The notes: generated from the sequence alone by a model not told the origin. Shown: positions 48,897-58,411, numbered from the stretch's first letter. The stretch is DNA of 64,000 nucleotides from JACJYM01 sp965230495 (GCA_965230495.1 OZ246004.1:3100001-3164000); one strand, 5' to 3'. Translations and numbers: made by a program.

Positions 48897-50300
48897 TTAT
48901 TTTCTTACCAATACAGCAATATTTTCTATATGATGAGTGTGTGGAAACATATCCAAAGGCTGCATTTTTTGAATCGTATACTTATCTTTCATTAAGGCCA
49001 AATCTCTTGCTTGTGTAGAAGGATTACAGCTTACGTAAATGATTTTCTTTGGAGAAGCATTTAGAATAGTTTGAACAACGTCTTTATGCATTCCAGCTCT
49101 GGGAGGATCAGTGATAAGAATATCTGGTTTTCCATGCTTTTCGATGAATCGATCATTAAGAATATCTTTTACATCACCAGCATAAAACAGACAGTTGTCA
49201 ATATTATTAATTTGAGCATTTCGATTGGCATCTAGAATGGCTGCTTCTACTTCTTCAATTCCTATTACTTTTTTGGCTTGGTCAGCAACAAATAATGCAA
49301 TACTACCAAGGCCTGTGTATAGATCATACACGGTTTCTTCTCCTGTCAAATCAGACAACTCTTTTACCTTACTATACATGGTCTCCGTTTGAAAAGTATT
49401 GGTTTGAAAAAAAGATTTAGGACCTATCTCATAGCGGATGTCATTAAGTTTTTGAGACAAAACAGGTTTGCCGTAGTATAATAAGAATTCTTGATCAAAA
49501 AGAGAATCGTTTTTCTTTAGATTAATAACATAGAATAGACTGGAAATATTAGAAAATTGAGATTGTAAGTCTTCTAGTATTGTGTTTATTTTTTTGTCGT
49601 TCTTTTCTCCAAAAACCAAAGTGACCATCCATTGGCCATTAGCATTGTTTCTTAGCACGAGATTACGCATGAGACCTTCATTTTTATTATAATCATAAAA
49701 TGAATAGCTATTTTTTTTACAAAATTGTGCAATATGATTTCGTATTTCATTACCATAATTGTCCTGCAATAAACACTCTGAAATAGGGACAATTTTATCA
49801 TATGACCCGGGAGGATGGAAACCTAACGCAGAACCCCTTTCCGTTATATTAGGATTATTTATTTCTTCTTTAGTAAGCCATCTTTTTGTGGAAAAACTAT
49901 ATTCCAATTTGTTACGATACTGAAAAATTCGAGGAGAGGGCAGAATTTTTTTAATTATAGAGGTATCAATTTTGGCAATTCGTTGCATGGCATCAACCAC
50001 GGTTTGGGTTTTATGTTTTAGCTGTGTTTCGTAACTAAGATTTTGCCATTTACATCCTCCACAAATACCGAAATGTTGACATTTCGCTGGAATACGATCA
50101 TCAGACATTTTTTTAAAGTCTTTCACGATTCCAAAAGGCAAGCCTTTTTTCTTTCTGAGTACTAAAACATCCACTACATCTCCCGGGACAGCTTTATCTA
50201 CGAAAACAACTTGACCTTCTTTATTTCTACCAACAGCTTTTCCTTTGTCGGCCACACCAGTTATAGTTACATCAAATAAGATTTTCTTTCTTCTTGCCAT
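48897..50300 (-). CDS. rlmD: 23S rRNA (uracil-C5)-methyltransferase RlmD/RumA family
   Basis: Methylates a uracil of 23S rRNA (U1939 in E. coli) using SAM. The 467 residues comprise an N-terminal TRAM domain, an iron-sulfur cysteine cluster (C-Q-H-F-G-I-C-G-G-C near 73-82, plus a later Cys in I-S-E-C), and a C-terminal methyltransferase with D-L-Y-T-G-L-G near 320, D-P-P-R-A-G near 400 and the catalytic Cys in Y-V-S-C-N-P near 425. The exact target among U747, U1939 and related sites is assigned by family only. It stands alone on the minus strand. Confidence 0.9.
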   Translation of the reverse strand: MARRKKILFDVTITGVADKGKAVGRNKEGQVVFVDKAVPGDVVDVLVLRKKKGLPFGIVKDFKKMSDDRIPAKCQHFGICGGCKWQNLSYETQLKHKTQTVVDAMQRIAKIDTSIIKKILPSPRIFQYRNKLEYSFSTKRWLTKEEINNPNITERGSALGFHPPGSYDKIVPISECLLQDNYGNEIRNHIAQFCKKNSYSFYDYNKNEGLMRNLVLRNNANGQWMVTLVFGEKNDKKINTILEDLQSQFSNISSLFYVINLKKNDSLFDQEFLLYYGKPVLSQKLNDIRYEIGPKSFFQTNTFQTETMYSKVKELSDLTGEETVYDLYTGLGSIALFVADQAKKVIGIEEVEAAILDANRNAQINNIDNCLFYAGDVKDILNDRFIEKHGKPDILITDPPRAGMHKDVVQTILNASPKKIIYVSCNPSTQARDLALMKDKYTIQKMQPLDMFPHTHHIENIAVLVRK

Positions 50301-50354
50301 ATCACAAAAGTAGATTCTATTAAAGGATTATATTTACAAATCAACGGGTAATTT

Positions 50355-52160
50355 TTAGACTTTCGCCCATAATTTTCTTAAAGCCAAAAAACCTGCCAAG
50401 GCTAAAATGAGAGACATAAAGAATCCAAGATATTGGCCGTAAAGAAAATAACCTAGTCCGAAAAGACAGCTGTAAATAATAATGCAGCCTATAAACATCA
50501 TTAATATTTCAGTTGTAATACTGTTTTGTGGAGGGGCTAATTGTTTATTATCTAATTGGTCAATTACTTTCTTCCATCCTATTTTATGAGGCCTAATCAA
50601 CTCATAAAAAGTAATGAGAGTGTTTTCATTAGTGGGTCTGGTGAAAAAGGTAACCAATACCCAACTCAAAGTAGTTATGGAAACACCAATCAACATTTTT
50701 TGATAAGATTCTAGAGGAATATTTATCATATAATCATAAAGTGCAATTTTTATTCCGTCACTAGACCCGATTATTTTCCATTCGAAGAAAAGAGCTATTA
50801 CAAAGGACACAACCATTGCGGATATTTCACTAAAGGCATTGATACGCCACCAAAACCATCTCAAAAGAAACAACAAACCTGTTCCGGCACCAATTTGAAG
50901 CAGAATATTAAAAGCTTCCATTGCACTAGTTAAATATAAGGCCATGATAGCAGCCAAAAACATAAGAAATACAGTAGATATTCTTCCAATAGCTACCTGT
51001 TTTTTCGGACTAGCGCTAGAATCTATAAAACGAACGTAAAAGTCATTAACCAAATAAGAGGATCCCCAATTTAAGTGGGTACTTATGGTAGACATCAAGG
51101 CGGCAACCAAGGCGGCAATAACCAAACCTAGGAGACCTTTAGGGAGCAAGCTCAACATTGCGGGAAAGGCTAAGTCATGAGCAAGAATATCCTTATTGAT
51201 ACTTGGAAAAGCAATGTGAATACTTTCTAATGTAGGGAAGACAATTAATGAACCTAATGCTATTAGAATCCAAGGCCATGGTCTCAATGCGTAGTGTGCA
51301 GCATTAAAAAAAAGTGTAGCTTTTACGGCATCTTTCTCTTCCTTAGCCGAGAGCATTCTTTGTGCTATATAACCTCCTCCTCCTGGTTCTGCTCCCGGAT
51401 ACCAAGTACTCCACCACTGAACAGCAATAGGAATGAAAAAGAGTGGAACAGCCACATCCCAATCGGTAAGATCTGGGAAAAAGCTAGTTTTGTCACTTAC
51501 ATTGGGATGGTTGATAAGATTCTGAATTCCATTTATTGCTGGTAGATTTACAATGTAAATAGCCGCAGCAATCATTCCTATCATGCTAAGGCCGAACTGG
51601 AAAAAATCGGTTAAAATTACACCTCTTAATCCACCAAGGGATGAATAAATAACAGTAACAATCGAAACAAGAACAACTGTTTGAAAAGGACTTAGTCCCA
51701 GCATGATCCCAGCAATTTTAATGCCGGCAAGTAATACGGTTGCCATAATCATGACATTGAAAAAAACACCTAAATAAATAGCTCTAAATGCTCTTAAAAA
51801 GGTAGCAGGTTTTCCACTATATCTGAGTTCATAAAATTCGATGTCTGTTGTTATTCCTGATCTTCGCCACAGTTTGGCATAGATAAAAACGGTAGCCATC
51901 CCGGTTATTAGAAAAGCCCACCATGCCCAATTGCCAGCGACACCATTCTTTCGGATGATATCCGTTACCAAGTTAGGGGTATCAGCTGAAAAAGTAGTGG
52001 CAACCATCGAAACACCAAGTAACCACCAAGGCATATTTCTTCCTGACAGAAAAAACTCTTTCGAATTCTTTCCAGCTTTTTTGGCAGCACCAATTCCTAT
52101 TAAAAGAGTAATCCCAAAAAAAGCAATAATTATAGTCCAATCAAGGGTTGAAATATTCAC
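50355..52160 (-). CDS. Sodium:solute symporter (SSS) family transporter
   Basis: A 601-residue transporter with about 13-14 hydrophobic helices, the SSS layout. The N-terminus has F-F-L-S-G-R-N-M-P-W-W and V-S-M-V-A-T-T-F-S-A-D, the conserved sodium-site region. The GTG start directly follows the stop codon of the GCS2-CBS gene upstream, so the two are translated from one transcript. The substrate is unknown; the partner raises the chance that it imports an amino acid or carboxylate used by the ligase, which is inference. Confidence 0.88.
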   Translation of the reverse strand: MNISTLDWTIIIAFFGITLLIGIGAAKKAGKNSKEFFLSGRNMPWWLLGVSMVATTFSADTPNLVTDIIRKNGVAGNWAWWAFLITGMATVFIYAKLWRRSGITTDIEFYELRYSGKPATFLRAFRAIYLGVFFNVMIMATVLLAGIKIAGIMLGLSPFQTVVLVSIVTVIYSSLGGLRGVILTDFFQFGLSMIGMIAAAIYIVNLPAINGIQNLINHPNVSDKTSFFPDLTDWDVAVPLFFIPIAVQWWSTWYPGAEPGGGGYIAQRMLSAKEEKDAVKATLFFNAAHYALRPWPWILIALGSLIVFPTLESIHIAFPSINKDILAHDLAFPAMLSLLPKGLLGLVIAALVAALMSTISTHLNWGSSYLVNDFYVRFIDSSASPKKQVAIGRISTVFLMFLAAIMALYLTSAMEAFNILLQIGAGTGLLFLLRWFWWRINAFSEISAMVVSFVIALFFEWKIIGSSDGIKIALYDYMINIPLESYQKMLIGVSITTLSWVLVTFFTRPTNENTLITFYELIRPHKIGWKKVIDQLDNKQLAPPQNSITTEILMMFIGCIIIYSCLFGLGYFLYGQYLGFFMSLILALAGFLALRKLWAKV

Positions 52161-54080
52161 CTAGTTCTCTTTCATTCTTTCAATTAAACGAGCTGAAATC
52201 ATTACAAAATCCATCTCTGTAATAATTCCTATTAACTGAGAACCATTAACAACAGGCAGGCAACCGATTTTCTTTTCTCTCATTAGTTCTAGAGCGTCAA
52301 TAATATTCGTGTTTTCAGAAATCGTTATGGGTTCATTGATCATAATATCTGAAACGGGAAAGGTTTTTTTGCTTTGTTTATATTTCATGTAATGTCTGAG
52401 AATTAGGCGTGCAGTTACTAAACCTATAAGGTTTCCCTTTTCGTCCTCTACCGGACAATACCGGATACTATGCCAATCCATCATCTCAGCCACTAAATCA
52501 ATAATATCATCTTTCTGAACGGTGATCAAATCAGTCTGCATGAACTCAGAAACCAACAGATGATCAGGACTATAAGATTGCAGGTCATTTAAGGAAGGAA
52601 TTTTCCATTTGTGAATCGGCAATCCGCTTTTTTGATGTTTTGTAATATGGGAAGTGATAATAGAGAGAACCTCATCAGAAGAAGTATGTTTTCTAAGGTT
52701 GGTGTATGACTGAAGCATCCAACGAGCACCATTCATGTGTGAATCGGCTCTTCCTTCAATTATATCCAGATATTTGTCAATATCTTTCTTATCGATATTC
52801 TTAGACTCTAAACCCTTTCGAGCTATTGGAATCAGTTTTTCTTTTATCAGTTGAACGGCAGTTATTTTTTCGTCATCAAACCATGTAAACTTAGAATCTA
52901 TACCAAACTTTGCTGCCTTAAGAAAGTTGTCTTTAGCATCATCAAAGGACATAAGTTCTTTTACATCATCAATTTCAAGATTCATCCCTTCCATTGCTCC
53001 AAGCCAAAAGACAGTGTTGGCTATTTCGTCCATTACTGTAGGTCCAGAAGGAAGGACTCTGTTTTCTATCCTTAAGTGTGGTTTTCCATTTGGACTAATT
53101 CCATAACATGGTCTGTTCCATCTATAAACGGTACCATTGTGCACTTGAAGAGCCCTAAGTTTAGGAACTTCTCCATTTTTAATTAGAGCAAGAGAATCTT
53201 CAACAACATCTGTGCTAAGAAGAACTCTAAACCGTGTAATATCTTCTCTATATATCTCTAGGATAGAGTCGTATATCCAATCCTTACCAAAACTAACTCG
53301 GGCACTTCTTTCTCTCATGTGGTCATGAGAAGAGCGATGATCAATACTTTGCTGAAACATTGCTATTCGACTTTCGTGCCACAAACGTTTTCCAAAAACA
53401 ATAGGCGAGTTAGCTGCTATAGCCATAGTCGGAGCGGCTAGCACTTGGGCAATGTTGTACATCTTGACAAAATTGTCAGGAGAAACCTGCAAGTGAACTT
53501 GAAAACTCGTGTTTACAGCTTCTAATAAAGGAGAGTTTGATTTTATATTAAGTTCGTCTATTCCCTCAATATTTAATTCAAAAGAAGGCCCTAATCTTTG
53601 ATTTTTAAGAGCTTCCATAAGAGCGAAATACCTCTTTTTTGGTGTGAGGTTGTCCATTTCCATATGGTGTTTTCTCAGGGTTGGAAGAATACCTGTCAAA
53701 ACTAAATGAGTATCGAGCTCATCCAAGACCTTCTGAATGGTATTTAATTTTTGACTATTTTCCTTTTCCAATTCTGAAAAGCACGCACCATCGAAAAGTC
53801 TGGGATCTAAATTAGTTTCTAAATTAAATTTAGCTAACTCGGTTTCTACCCATGGATATTCCTTCATTTTTTCCAACGCTTCCATGGCGATAGATGCCGG
53901 TTTAAAGTTTTTTTTATGAACCAAGACCATTTCTTGTTCTGCACCAATTCGAGAAATATCGGACTCAAACCAGTCATTCTGCAGCATGTATTCCATTGCC
54001 TTGACATCTGCGAGTAATGCCTTGACAAATTTCTGCATTTGCTTTTTACTATATAATAGAGAGACTTTCTGTTCACCCAT
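52161..54080 (-). CDS. GCS2-like carboxylate-amine ligase fused to CBS domains (copy 2)
   Basis: A 639-residue paralogue of the protein at 13779-15626, aligned along its whole length. Residues about 25-440 form the GCS2-like part (I-G-A-E-Q-E-M-V-L-V near 46, N-L-E-T-N-L-D-P near 86, N-T-S-F-Q-V-H-L-Q near 190, R-I-E-N-R-V-L-P-S-G-P near 345). The C-terminal 130 residues hold two well-formed CBS repeats (F-M-Q-T-D-L-I-T-V and I-M-I-N-E-P-I-T-I, each with a G-L/I-I/V-T segment). It is followed without a gap by the SSS symporter gene. The reaction is predicted to be ATP-dependent amide bond formation; its substrates are unknown. It differs from copy 1 in having no separate CBS gene beside it. 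Confidence 0.82.
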   Translation of the reverse strand: MGEQKVSLLYSKKQMQKFVKALLADVKAMEYMLQNDWFESDISRIGAEQEMVLVHKKNFKPASIAMEALEKMKEYPWVETELAKFNLETNLDPRLFDGACFSELEKENSQKLNTIQKVLDELDTHLVLTGILPTLRKHHMEMDNLTPKKRYFALMEALKNQRLGPSFELNIEGIDELNIKSNSPLLEAVNTSFQVHLQVSPDNFVKMYNIAQVLAAPTMAIAANSPIVFGKRLWHESRIAMFQQSIDHRSSHDHMRERSARVSFGKDWIYDSILEIYREDITRFRVLLSTDVVEDSLALIKNGEVPKLRALQVHNGTVYRWNRPCYGISPNGKPHLRIENRVLPSGPTVMDEIANTVFWLGAMEGMNLEIDDVKELMSFDDAKDNFLKAAKFGIDSKFTWFDDEKITAVQLIKEKLIPIARKGLESKNIDKKDIDKYLDIIEGRADSHMNGARWMLQSYTNLRKHTSSDEVLSIITSHITKHQKSGLPIHKWKIPSLNDLQSYSPDHLLVSEFMQTDLITVQKDDIIDLVAEMMDWHSIRYCPVEDEKGNLIGLVTARLILRHYMKYKQSKKTFPVSDIMINEPITISENTNIIDALELMREKKIGCLPVVNGSQLIGIITEMDFVMISARLIERMKEN

Positions 54081-54207
54081 GTTTTAACTTTTAAGCTCAA
54101 GAGTTTAAGTATCTAGGTCTTCTAAATATCTTTTTAACTTATTTAGCAAGTTACAAACCAAAACCCCTTATCTTTCGTTATCAATTACTAAAAGTATACC
54201 AAATTTG

Positions 54208-54723
54208 ATGAAATCTACTTGTTTTTCATATTTTTTCGCCCTTTTTGTAGGTAGCATTTTAATAGGCGGTTGTGGATCTGACGATGTTCCGGAGGTTTTG
54301 ATTAATGCAGAAGCAGATTTCGAGATTTTGGTTGAAAAAAGTAGCACATTGGTTACTCATTATTATAGATCATTTAATGTAAGGACGAACATTAGCAATT
54401 ATACTGGATCCAAAGACGGCATTACAATAAATCCTTATAGTGCTACTATGGAGGGAATATTTGTGAAAGAATCATATGGTTTTATCAGAGATATTAGTAT
54501 CTACGTTATTTCGCAAAATGACCCTTCCAAAAGAAAAGAAATATTCTATCGGGAGGAGATTTTACCAAATGAGGATGAGACACTTGAACTCTTTCCAACT
54601 TTACTGGATGTGACCGATATTTTATCCGAAGAAATAGTGGATATAGAAGTTAGGATAAACCTCAGAAGTTTTGTTCCTCAAACATTTGATAATAGAATTA
54701 GGTTTAATTATTCTATAAAATGA
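54208..54723 (+). CDS. Hypothetical lipoprotein upstream of an MFS transporter
   Basis: A 171-residue predicted lipoprotein: the signal segment ends L-I-G-G-C. The rest is beta-rich, with H-Y-Y-R-S-F-N-V-R near residue 50 and an acidic region near 125. I recognise no family. A TTG codon just before the ATG is available but the ATG is preferred. The last four bases (ATGA) are shared with the start of the next gene, and the MFS gene follows, so it is the first of a three-gene unit; its possible role with transport is inferred only from that. Confidence 0.6.
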   Translation: MKSTCFSYFFALFVGSILIGGCGSDDVPEVLINAEADFEILVEKSSTLVTHYYRSFNVRTNISNYTGSKDGITINPYSATMEGIFVKESYGFIRDISIYVISQNDPSKRKEIFYREEILPNEDETLELFPTLLDVTDILSEEIVDIEVRINLRSFVPQTFDNRIRFNYSIK

Positions 54724-55028
54724 GTGAAGCAAGGACATATTACTATATGATTGAATTCATTTTAGACAACAATATCAAGGATAGTTGGAGGGATATCATG
54801 AACGATTTTAAATGTGAAATCGAAAAGTTATATGATACAGGTAATCTAACTTTTATAACGACCTCTAAAGAATATGACAAAGCATGGATTATTATAAAGT
54901 GTGGATCTGAGAGCGAGTTGTTGTTCTTGATGGAAGACTTATCTATACTTAGAAACAGCATTTATCAGTATACCCAACTTAGCATGGTAGAATCAGCTCA
55001 TGAATTACCCTTGGTATGCCTAAATTAA
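54720..55028 (+). CDS. Hypothetical 102-residue protein between lipoprotein and MFS genes
   Basis: A small cytoplasmic protein without a signal peptide. Its pattern of F-I-L-D-N-N, Y-D-T-G-N-L-T-F-I and K-A-W-I-I-I-K-C-G-S-E-S-E suggests a ferredoxin-like alpha/beta fold, possibly a dimeric alpha-beta barrel or muconolactone-isomerase-like domain, but I cannot name it. Its ATG overlaps the lipoprotein stop by 4 bases, and the MFS gene starts 6 bases after it. Confidence 0.6.
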   Translation: MSEARTYYYMIEFILDNNIKDSWRDIMNDFKCEIEKLYDTGNLTFITTSKEYDKAWIIIKCGSESELLFLMEDLSILRNSIYQYTQLSMVESAHELPLVCLN

Positions 55029-55034
55029 CCCCTG

Positions 55035-56237
55035 ATGGAGTTGACCAATAGAAAGTTCATTCTCTATTTACTTGCTCTTATAAACTTCACACATATCGTT
55101 GACTCGATGTTAATAATGCCTCTTGGAGATATTTTTATTAATGAATTTAAAATCAATTCATCAGAGTATAGTATTTTGGTCAGCGGCTACTCTTTTGCCG
55201 CATTTGTATCAAGTCTTTTAGGTATAGTATTTATAGATCGTTTTAGTCGAAAAAGAAGTTTGATTACTATGTATCTAGGATTTTCGATCGGAACGCTGCT
55301 TTGTGCATATACAAATGGGTATTATGAGCTTTTATTCCTTCGAATATTCACCGGTTTTTTTGGAGGAATTATAGGGGCCTTGATATTATCTGTAATTAGT
55401 GATTTGTATTTGTTTAAAGAGAGGGGTGCTGCAATCGGAATATTATTTATGTCTTTTTCTGCAGCTTCGGCCCTTGGAGTACCTATAGGAATTTATTTGG
55501 CCGGTGAATCGGAATGGAAACTTCCTTTTAAGCTAATAGGAATCTTTGGACTAATAATTTCAGGAATAATCTATGTTGTATTTCCTGAGATGAAGGATCA
55601 TCTGGAGAATAAGTCGAAAAAGATAGAGGTTGGGACCATTTTTAGAAATATTTTTAAAGATACGAATCAAGTGAATGCATTGATTGCCGGTTTTGTTTTG
55701 GTAATGGCACATTTTGTTATTATACCTTTTATCTCACCGTATATGATCACTAATGTCGGTTTAAGCCAGAATGATATAGCGGTGCAATTCTTTTTTGGTG
55801 GAGCCGCTACAGTAATATCGTCACAAATTATTGGAAAGAGTACAGATAAGAGAGGAGTGATGAAGGTCTTTGTCATAGTTTTATTTTTGTCTTTTATTCC
55901 AACTATATTAATTACGAATCTTGGGGCATCAAGTTTGGTTCTTGCAACTGTTATTACTACGGCATTCTTTATTTTTGCGACGGGAAGAATGATCTCTCCT
56001 AATACCATAATCACAGCCGCCGCAGGACCAAATAATAGAGGTAGCTTTATGAGTGTTAAGTCTGCACTACAACAGTTGGCGGTAGGACTGTCTGCCTTTA
56101 TTAGTGGACAGATTATGTATCTTAATAAAGAGACTGGAGTCTATGAAAACTATAATTATGTGGGATATTTGTCAATAATATTAGGAATATGGGTTGTATT
56201 TTTATTGCGAAAAATAAAGGTGGCTCAGGGTAACTAG
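55035..56237 (+). CDS. MFS transporter
   Basis: A 400-residue transporter with about 12 transmembrane segments. The motif between helices 2 and 3 (D-R-F-S-R-K-R-S near residue 68), the G-F-F-G-G segment near 110 and the R-M-I-S-P-N segment of the C-terminal half place it in the drug/sugar efflux-type MFS. It closes the lipoprotein-small protein-MFS unit. The substrate cannot be predicted. Confidence 0.9.
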   Translation: MELTNRKFILYLLALINFTHIVDSMLIMPLGDIFINEFKINSSEYSILVSGYSFAAFVSSLLGIVFIDRFSRKRSLITMYLGFSIGTLLCAYTNGYYELLFLRIFTGFFGGIIGALILSVISDLYLFKERGAAIGILFMSFSAASALGVPIGIYLAGESEWKLPFKLIGIFGLIISGIIYVVFPEMKDHLENKSKKIEVGTIFRNIFKDTNQVNALIAGFVLVMAHFVIIPFISPYMITNVGLSQNDIAVQFFFGGAATVISSQIIGKSTDKRGVMKVFVIVLFLSFIPTILITNLGASSLVLATVITTAFFIFATGRMISPNTIITAAAGPNNRGSFMSVKSALQQLAVGLSAFISGQIMYLNKETGVYENYNYVGYLSIILGIWVVFLLRKIKVAQGN

Positions 56238-56315
56238 AGTATCAAATGTCATTTGGAAAGTAATAGATATCTCATTGGACACAATATTTGTAGTTTTAGG
56301 CTTTAAAAAATAAAT

Positions 56316-56876
56316 ATGATTCTGGATATTATAGTTGCATGTATTATTGCCTTAGGTTTTTATTTGGGATTTCAGAGAGGATTAATAAAGACAGTTTTTG
56401 ACACCTTGTCCTTACTTATTGGAATATTAGCTACACTTAAATTCTCATCTATTGTAATTGGCATCTTGCAGAGCATCTTGAATATTAATGTATCTATTAC
56501 TTATATCCTTGGAATTGTTTTGACATTTATAGGAGTCATGGCGTTAATAAGATTCATCGGGAAAAAACTAGAAGATATAATGGAGGCTGCCAACATAAAT
56601 TTTCTCAATAAGATAGGTGGAGGAGTATTGCAGGGACTTTTCTTTGCTATTTTGCTTAGTTATGGAATCTTTTTATGCAGTAATATTGGAGTTATAGAAG
56701 AAAAAACAAAGAAGGAATCAATGACTTACCCAACTATGGAGACTTTACCTACTTACACAAAAGAGGGTCTGACAAAATTGAAGCCATTCTTTATGGGTTT
56801 TTGGAATAAAACCATAGAAACCATGGATGCTATTAAAGGTAAAGCCGACGACAGCATCGATAGAAAAGAAGAATAA
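56316..56876 (+). CDS. CvpA family membrane protein
   Basis: A 186-residue inner-membrane protein with four hydrophobic segments. The opening I-L-D-I-I-V-A-C-I-I-A-L-G-F-Y-L-G-F-Q-R-G-L is the CvpA signature. E. coli CvpA was found through colicin V production and is linked to envelope integrity and purine-repressed operons; a role in this organism is unknown. It lies 78 bases after the MFS gene, and its stop is two bases from the convergent pyruvate kinase stop. Confidence 0.9.
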   Translation: MILDIIVACIIALGFYLGFQRGLIKTVFDTLSLLIGILATLKFSSIVIGILQSILNINVSITYILGIVLTFIGVMALIRFIGKKLEDIMEAANINFLNKIGGGVLQGLFFAILLSYGIFLCSNIGVIEEKTKKESMTYPTMETLPTYTKEGLTKLKPFFMGFWNKTIETMDAIKGKADDSIDRKEE

Positions 56877-56878
56877 GC

Positions 56879-58327
56879 CTATTCTACGATTGTAATTTTC
56901 AACATATTAGTTTTAAACCTCTTATGAAGAGGCATACTTCCAGTATTGACGATTATATCGTTTGTCTTAATATAGCCTTTCTCTTTTAGCATTTCAGCAA
57001 GATCATGAATAGTCTCATCCGTTGTAGTAAACTTATCGTAGATAAAACTTTTTACACCCCATACAAGAGACATAGTGGAAGGTATAAATTCTCTATCTGA
57101 AAAGATAAATATGTTACACTTTGGCCGATAACTGGACATTTTAAAACCAGTATAACCTGTTACAGTTAGTCCAGTAATGGCTTTGGCATGGATATCTTCA
57201 GCCACCTTTGGAGCCATTAAACAGATGTTGTCACTCAAAAAAGAATCTGATTTAGGATCAGGCTTAGGCCTTTTACTTTGCATTTCATAATTGAGCTCTG
57301 CTTCGGCAATAATTTTATTCATTGCTATAACTACTTGGTCAGGATGATGACCGACAGACGTCTCACCACTTAACATTACACAATCAGCCCCGTCTAAAAC
57401 AGCGTTGGCAACATCTGTAATTTCAGCCCTTGTGGGAGAAGGATTGGAAATCATACTCTCCATCATCTGTGTAGCAACAATAACAGGTTTAGCCTTTTGA
57501 ATACAACGCTTTATTATTTGTTTTTGCAAAGGAGGAAGTTTTTCCATGGGAACTTCTACTCCTAGGTCTCCCCTAGCAATCATGACAGCATCGGTAGCTT
57601 TGATAATTCCCTTGAGGTTAATGATAGCTTCAGGCTTTTCAATTTTTGCGATAACTTTAGCAAAGTGTTTCTTTTCAACAATTCTTTGCTTCAAGTCTAT
57701 AATGTCATCAGCTTTTCGCACAAAAGAAAGAGCAACCCAATTGACAGGTTGAGTGAGTATAAAGTCTAAGTCTTTTAAGTCCTTTTCGGTAAGACAAGGT
57801 AAACTAAGTGAGGTATCGGGAAGATTGACTCCTTTGTTCGAAGAAAGAACAGAACCGTGCAAAACCTCAAGTTTAACTTTAGACTTTTTATCTGTCTCAA
57901 CCACATTGAGAACAATTTTCCCATCATCCACAAGAACTTTGTCCCCTTTTTTGACATCTGAAGGAAAACTTGCATAGCTCATGTATATTTTATTCAGATC
58001 TCCTTCACACTCTTCATTGACAAAAGTTAGAATATCTCCTTTTTTAATATTAAGAGAGCCATTTTTAATTTTACCTATTCTTATTTTAGGACCTTGCAGA
58101 TCAGCTAAAATACCGACATGAGCACCATATTCTTTACGAATCTTTAGAATATTGTTTATTGTTGATAAATGATCTTCATGAGACCCATGAGAGAAATTTA
58201 AACGAAATACATCAACCCCACTTTTGGCAAGTTTGATAAGCATTTCCAAACTACTGGATGCTGGGCCAACAGTAGCAAGTATTTTCGTTTTTTGTCTTTT
58301 ATCAAAAACGGACTTTTTATATTTCAT
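56879..58327 (-). CDS. pyk: Pyruvate kinase
   Basis: Transfers phosphate from phosphoenolpyruvate to ADP, the last glycolytic step. The 482 residues show the full set: K-I-L-A-T-V-G-P-A-S near 14, F-R-L-N-F-S-H-G near 40, the active-site strand I-A-K-I-E-K-P-E-A near 225, I-A-R-G-D-L-G-V-E near 250, Q-M-M-E-S-M near 295, and a C-terminal allosteric domain. The gene has its own promoter: a TATCTTTG box about 20 bases upstream of the ATG, flanked by a perfect 21-base inverted repeat, so regulated expression is likely. Confidence 0.96.
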   Translation of the reverse strand: MKYKKSVFDKRQKTKILATVGPASSSLEMLIKLAKSGVDVFRLNFSHGSHEDHLSTINNILKIRKEYGAHVGILADLQGPKIRIGKIKNGSLNIKKGDILTFVNEECEGDLNKIYMSYASFPSDVKKGDKVLVDDGKIVLNVVETDKKSKVKLEVLHGSVLSSNKGVNLPDTSLSLPCLTEKDLKDLDFILTQPVNWVALSFVRKADDIIDLKQRIVEKKHFAKVIAKIEKPEAIINLKGIIKATDAVMIARGDLGVEVPMEKLPPLQKQIIKRCIQKAKPVIVATQMMESMISNPSPTRAEITDVANAVLDGADCVMLSGETSVGHHPDQVVIAMNKIIAEAELNYEMQSKRPKPDPKSDSFLSDNICLMAPKVAEDIHAKAITGLTVTGYTGFKMSSYRPKCNIFIFSDREFIPSTMSLVWGVKSFIYDKFTTTDETIHDLAEMLKEKGYIKTNDIIVNTGSMPLHKRFKTNMLKITIVE

Positions 58328-58345
58328 AACTCAATATTCTGGGCA

Positions 58346-58353
58346 CAAAGATA
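58346..58353 (-). promoter_or_regulatory. -7 box of pyruvate kinase
   Basis: The minus strand reads TATCTTTG, an exact TAnnTTTG match, 18 bases upstream of the pyk ATG. The usual -33 position lies inside the adjacent inverted repeat. Confidence 0.6.
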
Positions 58354-58355
58354 GT

Positions 58356-58376
58356 GTTAGATATACAATATCTAAC
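58356..58376. promoter_or_regulatory. Perfect inverted repeat at the pyk promoter (operator candidate)
   Basis: GTTAGATAT and ATATCTAAC form perfect 9-base arms around ACA. The element lies 2 bases upstream of the -7 box, across the promoter's spacer region, where a dimeric regulator could block or assist RNA polymerase. No regulator is assigned. Confidence 0.6.
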
Positions 58377-58411
58377 TAATTAAATAGATTATTAACGATG
58401 ACTTAACGTGC

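Noticed and set aside
55667..56014. Open minus-strand frame of 115 codons inside the MFS gene
   Set aside because: It is the complement of transmembrane coding sequence, without a start context or recognisable domain.
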